From Desulfobacteraceae bacterium (GTDB lineage: Bacteria > Desulfobacterota > Desulfobacteria > Desulfobacterales > Desulfobacteraceae), in assembly GCA_003354055.1 (NCBI GenBank), contig PIVQ01000274.1, positions 1-8,793 of the forward strand: a DNA stretch of 8,793 bases. The letters run 5' to 3'. The notes under the pieces were generated by a model. The model had not been told where the DNA came from. It saw nothing but the letters and a program-made list of their open reading frames with translations, and made no database searches. Position numbers and translations under genes: made by a program. Shown here piece after piece: positions 5,157-8,793 of the stretch; within the stretch, counting starts at the first letter, position 1, and each line of letters opens with the position of its first letter.

Positions 5157-6353
5157 ATGAAATTTTATAACCCCATCGTCGTTCAGAGATTTAAAGCTTT
5201 TGTAATGTTTGGCGTTCTGCTGATGACGGTCTTTTCCTGCAGCCTTGCATCTGCCGCTGACATCAGGCTGTCTTTGGTCGAGCTAAATCTGACCCCTGAA
5301 GAACAAGCCTGGCTGAAAGCCAATAAAACGGTGAGGATAGGTGGTCCCAAAGCCTTTGCTCCGTTTCATTATTATGATGAACAGGGAAAATTAAAAGGGA
5401 TTTCTGCGGATTATATCTTTACCATCATGAATCAGCTCGGGCTGACCATGGATGTCCAGGAGAAAATGCCTTGGAATGAGGTCCTGGAAAGGATAAAATC
5501 AGGGCAGATTGATCTAATTCCCTGTATTGCAAAAAATAAGGACAGAGAGGCTTTTTTGAGTTTTTCTCTGCCCTATCTTTCTTTTCCATTGGTTATCCTC
5601 AGCAGGAAAGATGCACCGTTTATCGGCGGTGTTGAAGACCTGCACGGAAAGCGTATTGCCGTAATTAAAAAGAACGTGGTATCGGACTGGCTGGAAAAAT
5701 AGGCGATCAGAGTAGAGCATTATTCTGTGGGGTCTCCACTGGAAAAAATTGAGGCAATATCACTGGGAAAGGTGGATGCAGGCTTCGAAAATCTGGCCGC
5801 GGCCAGTCATCTGATACAAAAATACGGGTTAACCAATGTAAAAATCGCTGCCCCCACCCCCTTTGGCAAATATGACCTTCATATGGCGATCCGGAAGGAT
5901 CTGCCTGAGTTGCTGGGGATTATCAATAAGGTGATCGACTGGATGACGCCGGAACAGCATATGGAGTTCCGGAGTAGATGGCTGTCCGTCAGGTACGAGC
6001 ACGGCCTTCGACCAATGGATATTTTTAAGTGGGTAATGATCATTGTTGTGATTTCCCTGGTTATTTTAGGGATAATCCTTAAAGCCAACAGACAGTTGAA
6101 TAAAGAAGTGGCCGTCCGGGTCAAGCTGATTGCCGAACTGGAACAGGCGCTGGATGAAATCAAAACCCTGAAAGGTATTGTTCCCATTTGTGCAAACTGC
6201 AAAAAGATCAGGGATGACAAAGGCTATTGGAATCAGTTGGAATCTTTTATTGAAACCCATTCCGATGCATCGTTCAGCCATGGTCTCTGCCCCGGATGTT
6301 CAGATGAACTATACGGTGAACAGGAATGGTATAAGAAAAAATTTAAAAAATGA
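5157..6353 (+). pseudogene. SBP_bac_3 sensor protein with TM helix and C-terminal Cys4 module, interrupted by in-frame TAG
   Basis: One 398-codon reading frame broken only at codon 182 (TAG, 5700-5702); the frame continues unchanged. Residues 1-34 are a signal peptide (cleavage probably near ASA-AD). Residues about 40-265 form a periplasmic solute-binding family 3 domain (KTVRIGGPKAFAPFHYYDEQGKLKG is cut here for length; also IDLIPCIAKNKDRE, LSFSLPYL, LHGKRIAVIKK). The TAG follows VVSDWLEK, where homologues usually continue into a short strand, and the second lobe resumes with GKVDAGFENLAA. A single TM helix (about 292-312) and a coiled coil (about 315-341) lead to a Cys4 module, C345-x2-C348 and C378-x2-C381, of the CKKIRDDKGYW...SHG.CP.C type found at the ends of many deltaproteobacterial signalling proteins. 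No kinase or GGDEF output domain is present. A single substitution from Tyr or Gln codons would create TAG. Recent nonsense mutation or sequence error is likeliest; suppression or pyrrolysine insertion is possible. The start has only a weak ribosome site (GGATGAAA). Confidence 0.85.
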
Positions 6354-6381
6354 CCGACGATGATGCAACCCCATAGGTTAA

Positions 6382-7272
6382 TCAGATAAAAATGGTCAGG
6401 TAGGCACCGGTAATGGCCAGGCATATGGCAAGCACCTTTTGGCGGGTGATCTTTTCCTTCAATATAAAAGCCGCCATAATAAAGATGAAAATCGTGGACA
6501 TCTGGTTCAGGGTACCGGCCTGGGAGGCTGTGGTGTATTTCATTCCGGCCACCCAGCAGAGCAGGGCGATGTAGTTGCCGACTACCGAGGCAGGCAATGC
6601 CGTATACCAGGCCCGGGAATATTTAAGTTCCGCCATGTATTGTTTCCGTTTCGGGTGAAAGAGAACAATTATAAACAGGGAGATACAGCCTGCCGTAACC
6701 CGGACGAGGGTGGCCCAGAATACATTGGTCTGTTCAAGCACATCTTTTATCATCACAATACCAAATGACAGGAAGACCATGGCCAGAATCCCGGCAATAA
6801 TTCCCGGCATATCGCTGCTGCCGGTCTCCTGAGCGTCGGGGCGGATCTCTTTGGGAGATAATGACCCAACAAATACGGCGGAGAGTACCAGCATGCTTCC
6901 GATGATCCCGCCGGTGCTCAGGCGTTCGTCCAGGAGGATAAACGAGAAAAAAAGTACATTGGGCAGATAAAGACATTCCACGACCGCCACCATGCCTGCA
7001 CCTAAGTGATTCAATGCCGTGAAAAAGCAGATATCAGCAAGCGTTATGCCGATAAAACCGGACAGGGCCAGTAGAATCCAGGCTTTGGGCTCCACCTCGG
7101 GAAAAAACGGGATATTCAGAAGGACCATGGTGATGCTGATCAGACTGAAGGCCACAACACTCTTATAAATGTTCAGTGAAATGGGAGAAAAGGTATCTCC
7201 GGCTTTTTTAAATAAAATAACGGCCAGAGCCCAGAAAAAGGCTGAGCAAAGGGCAAATACAGATCCCAGCAT
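6382..7272 (-). CDS. EamA/DMT-superfamily transporter
   Basis: A 296-residue inner-membrane protein with ten probable TM helices arranged as two EamA repeats, about residues 1-137 and 155-296. Repeat one shows the usual FALCSAFFWALAVILFKK start and ALNHLGAGMVAVVECLYLPNVLF with a conserved DERLS near the last helix. Repeat two ends with the matching ASQAGTLNQMSTIFIFIMAAFILKEKIT, where KEKIT mirrors DERLS. Members export or exchange small metabolites such as amino acids, sugars or purines; nothing here fixes the substrate. The ATG at 7270-7272 has AGGAAA about 6 nt upstream. It is convergent with the interrupted sensor gene (28 bp apart, no clear terminator) and follows the MaoC-type gene on the same strand with nested palindromes between them. 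Confidence 0.92.
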   Translation of the reverse strand: MLGSVFALCSAFFWALAVILFKKAGDTFSPISLNIYKSVVAFSLISITMVLLNIPFFPEVEPKAWILLALSGFIGITLADICFFTALNHLGAGMVAVVECLYLPNVLFFSFILLDERLSTGGIIGSMLVLSAVFVGSLSPKEIRPDAQETGSSDMPGIIAGILAMVFLSFGIVMIKDVLEQTNVFWATLVRVTAGCISLFIIVLFHPKRKQYMAELKYSRAWYTALPASVVGNYIALLCWVAGMKYTTASQAGTLNQMSTIFIFIMAAFILKEKITRQKVLAICLAITGAYLTIFI

Positions 7273-7305
7273 GTGAGTTTCCTAAAATATTGGTGTTAAA
7301 ATGCG

Positions 7306-7325
7306 CCGGGTGCACCCGGTGCACC
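7306..7325. repeat. Nested GC-rich palindromes between hydratase and transporter genes
   Basis: CCGGGTGCACCCGG (7306-7319) is a perfect 14-bp palindrome. GGTGCACC at 7309-7316 and 7318-7325 are two self-complementary 8-mers, one base apart. On the minus strand they can fold as a GGTGCAC-CGG-GTGCACC hairpin just after the hydratase stop, with TTTT a few bases later. This could be a weak terminator or processing site, or a binding site upstream of the transporter gene. Confidence 0.5.
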
Positions 7326-7328
7326 TGG

Positions 7329-8246
7329 TTAGAACCGAAAGTTGCCTTTAAGATGGGGGACACCTTTTTTATGGTCCCTGAGTTCAAAATCAGTCCGGTC
7401 ATCTTGGGTGTCAACCCCGAGCGTTACGGTTCCGGGCAAAAAAATGGGGAGTTTGAGTGCGCCTTCCATTTTGAAGGTTTCAGGATATCCGAATTCTTTT
7501 TCCAGACTGGCGCAAACCCTTGCCAGGCTCCACATACCGTGGGCAATGGCTCTTTTGAAGCCGATAAACTTGGCTGTCCATCCGTAGAGATGATGGGGGT
7601 TATAGTCACCGGAAACCACGGCATACTGCCTGCCGATATTCTCAGGCACCGAAATTGTTTCCTGAACGGGCATCGGAATTTCTTGCTCCCTGTCCTTTTT
7701 CTCTTTAGGCGGCGGGTTCTTGGCCCGGGTAAAATAGGTGGCAACGCCTTCCCATACCAAATGCTCCTCAGCTTTGGCCTCCATCAGGAACCGGGTATGA
7801 ATCCCCCGCTCGGTCTGGGTCATGTCCAGCAGACGGCAGTAAAGATCCAGGGGCACCTCCGGGGAAAGGGGGCACTTGAGGTCAAAGGACTGGCCCACCT
7901 GAATCAGTCCCATGGGATTGATGGGAAAATGGGACGCCCCGATGAACTTGGAGATCACCCCGATAAACAGGGTCTGGATAAAAGCGGCAGGTACCTCGGG
8001 TATGACATCGTTGTCAGCCTCGTATCCGCAGACCCGTTTAAATCTGTTCAGCTTTTCAGTATCTATTTTAAAGCTCCGATAGACCAGACCTGTGTTTGTA
8101 AGAACCGTATCATCTGTGAGATGGGAGGGCCTGACCATGGATAGGCAGATTAATTTTGCAAACAGGCCGGGAATACCGGGCATCTTACTCATGGGAATAA
8201 GGGTGAGAGGGCCCTGCGGGGTGAATATTTGCGCATCCTGCGTCAT
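7329..8246 (-). CDS. MaoC-like double-hotdog (R)-specific enoyl-CoA hydratase/dehydratase
   Basis: A 305-residue cytoplasmic protein with two hotdog halves. The C-terminal half carries the hydratase 2 signature YAVVSGDYNPHHL, with D214 and H219 as the catalytic pair, followed by GFKRAIAHGMWS (around 229-240), which normally completes the acyl-CoA site. The N-terminal half (about 25-175) lacks that signature and is probably the degenerate, structural hotdog, as in other two-hotdog MaoC proteins. The expected reaction is reversible hydration of trans-2-enoyl-CoA to the (R)-3-hydroxyacyl-CoA; chain length is unknown. The longest ORF uses TTG at 8309. I prefer the ATG at 8244-8246 because AGGA lies 9 nt before it and homology-like sequence starts only after it. 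It is upstream of and co-directional with the transporter gene, with an intergenic gap of 56 bp. Confidence 0.9.
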   Translation of the reverse strand: MTQDAQIFTPQGPLTLIPMSKMPGIPGLFAKLICLSMVRPSHLTDDTVLTNTGLVYRSFKIDTEKLNRFKRVCGYEADNDVIPEVPAAFIQTLFIGVISKFIGASHFPINPMGLIQVGQSFDLKCPLSPEVPLDLYCRLLDMTQTERGIHTRFLMEAKAEEHLVWEGVATYFTRAKNPPPKEKKDREQEIPMPVQETISVPENIGRQYAVVSGDYNPHHLYGWTAKFIGFKRAIAHGMWSLARVCASLEKEFGYPETFKMEGALKLPIFLPGTVTLGVDTQDDRTDFELRDHKKGVPHLKGNFRF

Positions 8247-8343
8247 AGTGTCGTATCCTGTTGTATAAGTTACAGGGGGCCATCCTACCATGTTTAACCC
8301 GGAAGTCAATAATACCCTTTAACACCGGGGGCTCCGGCCTTGC

Positions 8344-8366
8344 TGCGGTAAACCGCAATTTTTTTT
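8344..8366 (+). terminator. Small hairpin with eight-T run in the leader of the hydratase gene
   Basis: TGCGG-TAAA-CCGCA (5-bp stem, 4-nt loop) is followed by A and eight T residues, which looks like an intrinsic terminator on the plus strand. No plus-strand gene ends here, so it could stop antisense transcription into the region or act as a leader hairpin of the minus-strand hydratase mRNA. Confidence 0.4.
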
Positions 8367-8391
8367 CAAACCCGGTACGTCGATGATATTT

Positions 8392-8397
8392 ATTATA
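8392..8397 (-). promoter_or_regulatory. Possible -10 box for the hydratase gene
   Basis: On the minus strand TATAAT is an exact -10 hexamer about 146 bp upstream of the preferred hydratase start. No good -35 box is present at the right spacing (CAAAGA at 17 bp), so this is only a candidate. Confidence 0.3.
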
Positions 8398-8793
8398 GAC
8401 AATCAGGTCTTTTTTCTTTGAATATTCATGGGGTTTAAATGTAGTTGGTTCATACAATTAAATTAACAGTCTATAGTTTAAAATTGATCTTTTTACCTCG
8501 TTTGGGGTCCGAATGGTAGAGGGAAATCAAAAAAAAATAAGCTTAAATATCAGATACTTATGTTTTTGGTAAAATAGTAAACACTGTTTTTTAATTTTAC
8601 ATACGTTTTTAGTTGACCCAACCTGCTATAGGGTATAAGAGCATGGGCGAATTATGAAATAGCAGGGAAATTTAAGATTTACGAAATTTTGTATTCAAAT
8701 ATGATTAAAATATTGTAAGCGACCCAAAAATAATGTTATTTTACTTCTTATTCATAAGCCAGCAACCACAATGACACGACCTGTATTTCAATA

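Larger units (their letters stand above)
8247..8793. other. Gene-free region at the right edge, AT-rich beyond about 8440
   Basis: I see no supportable gene. The part next to the hydratase gene is its leader, with the hairpin at 8344-8366. From about 8440 the sequence is distinctly more AT-rich than the rest of the window, with homopolymer A and T runs and frequent stops in all frames. A TTGACC/TATAAG pair at 8613-8639 (15-bp gap) points right but no gene starts within the window after it. Confidence 0.55.

Noticed and set aside
5727..6353. Treating the second half of the sensor as an independent gene starting at GTG 5727
   Set aside because: It begins mid-domain in the same frame as the upstream half, with no signal peptide and no ribosome site; the pair is one interrupted gene.
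6439..6768. Plus-strand 109-codon frame
   Set aside because: Antisense to the EamA transporter; product has no recognisable fold.
7290..8144. Long plus-strand open frame (284 codons) opposite the MaoC-type gene
   Set aside because: It is the antisense of a gene with a clear hydratase motif; its product is rich in G, P, H and C without any recognisable domain.
8247..8309. TTG-initiated N-terminal extension of the hydratase
   Set aside because: No ribosome site precedes the TTG, whereas AGGA precedes the ATG at 8246 at normal spacing.
8185..8457. Minus-strand 90-codon frame overlapping the hydratase start
   Set aside because: It overlaps the hydratase gene in another frame, lacks a good ribosome site and shows no protein-like pattern.
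8613..8639. TTGACC/TATAAG as a promoter
   Set aside because: The gap is only 15 bp and no gene follows inside the window, so it cannot be supported.

Overview
The window reads like a chromosomal segment of a sulfate-reducing deltaproteobacterium (Desulfobacterota, Desulfobacteraceae-like). This is an inference from gene content: moderate GC, selenocysteine use, a C-terminal Cys4 module common in that group's signalling proteins, and a mix of redox, metal-efflux and environmental-sensing genes. No rRNA, tRNA, CRISPR array, transposase or phage gene was seen.

Left block (1-3045). Four minus-strand genes follow one another: a TetR-family repressor (1379-1951), a very small gene that standard ORF calling breaks in two (1090-1326), a four-helix membrane protein of unknown family (614-1030) and a rhomboid intramembrane protease running off the left edge (1-545). 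The small gene is the most notable object here. It encodes a selenoprotein W-like (Rdx family) protein whose CxxU motif is specified by an in-frame TGA at 1297-1299, with a GC-rich hairpin 18 nt downstream that fits a bacterial SECIS element. Divergent from tetR is a zinc-free MDR-type NAD(P)H:quinone oxidoreductase (2107-3045). The two promoters overlap and share a perfect 20-bp palindrome plus a second, imperfect copy 31 bp away, so one TetR protein very probably controls both directions. The block looks like a small redox or electrophile-response module.

Middle block (3046-6353). A consensus sigma70 promoter (TTGACA-17-TATAAT) wrapped in repeats drives a PF03773/ArsP-type permease with a CSCG motif and a cysteine-rich cytoplasmic loop, probably a metal or metalloid exporter. 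Next is an ECF sigma factor with a C-terminal C-x3-H-x7-C tail that could sense metal; no anti-sigma gene follows it. Then comes a periplasmic-binding-domain sensor protein with one TM helix and a C-terminal Cys4 module, interrupted once by an in-frame TAG at codon 182. It is either a recent pseudogene, a sequencing error or, less likely, a recoded gene.

Right block (6382-8246, minus strand). An EamA/DMT-family transporter lies downstream of a MaoC-type double-hotdog hydratase. Nested GC-rich palindromes separate them. The last ~550 bases (8247-8793) hold no convincing gene: a leader with a hairpin, then AT-rich sequence.

Several starts were chosen on ribosome binding sites rather than maximal ORF length (2107, 1030, 8246).
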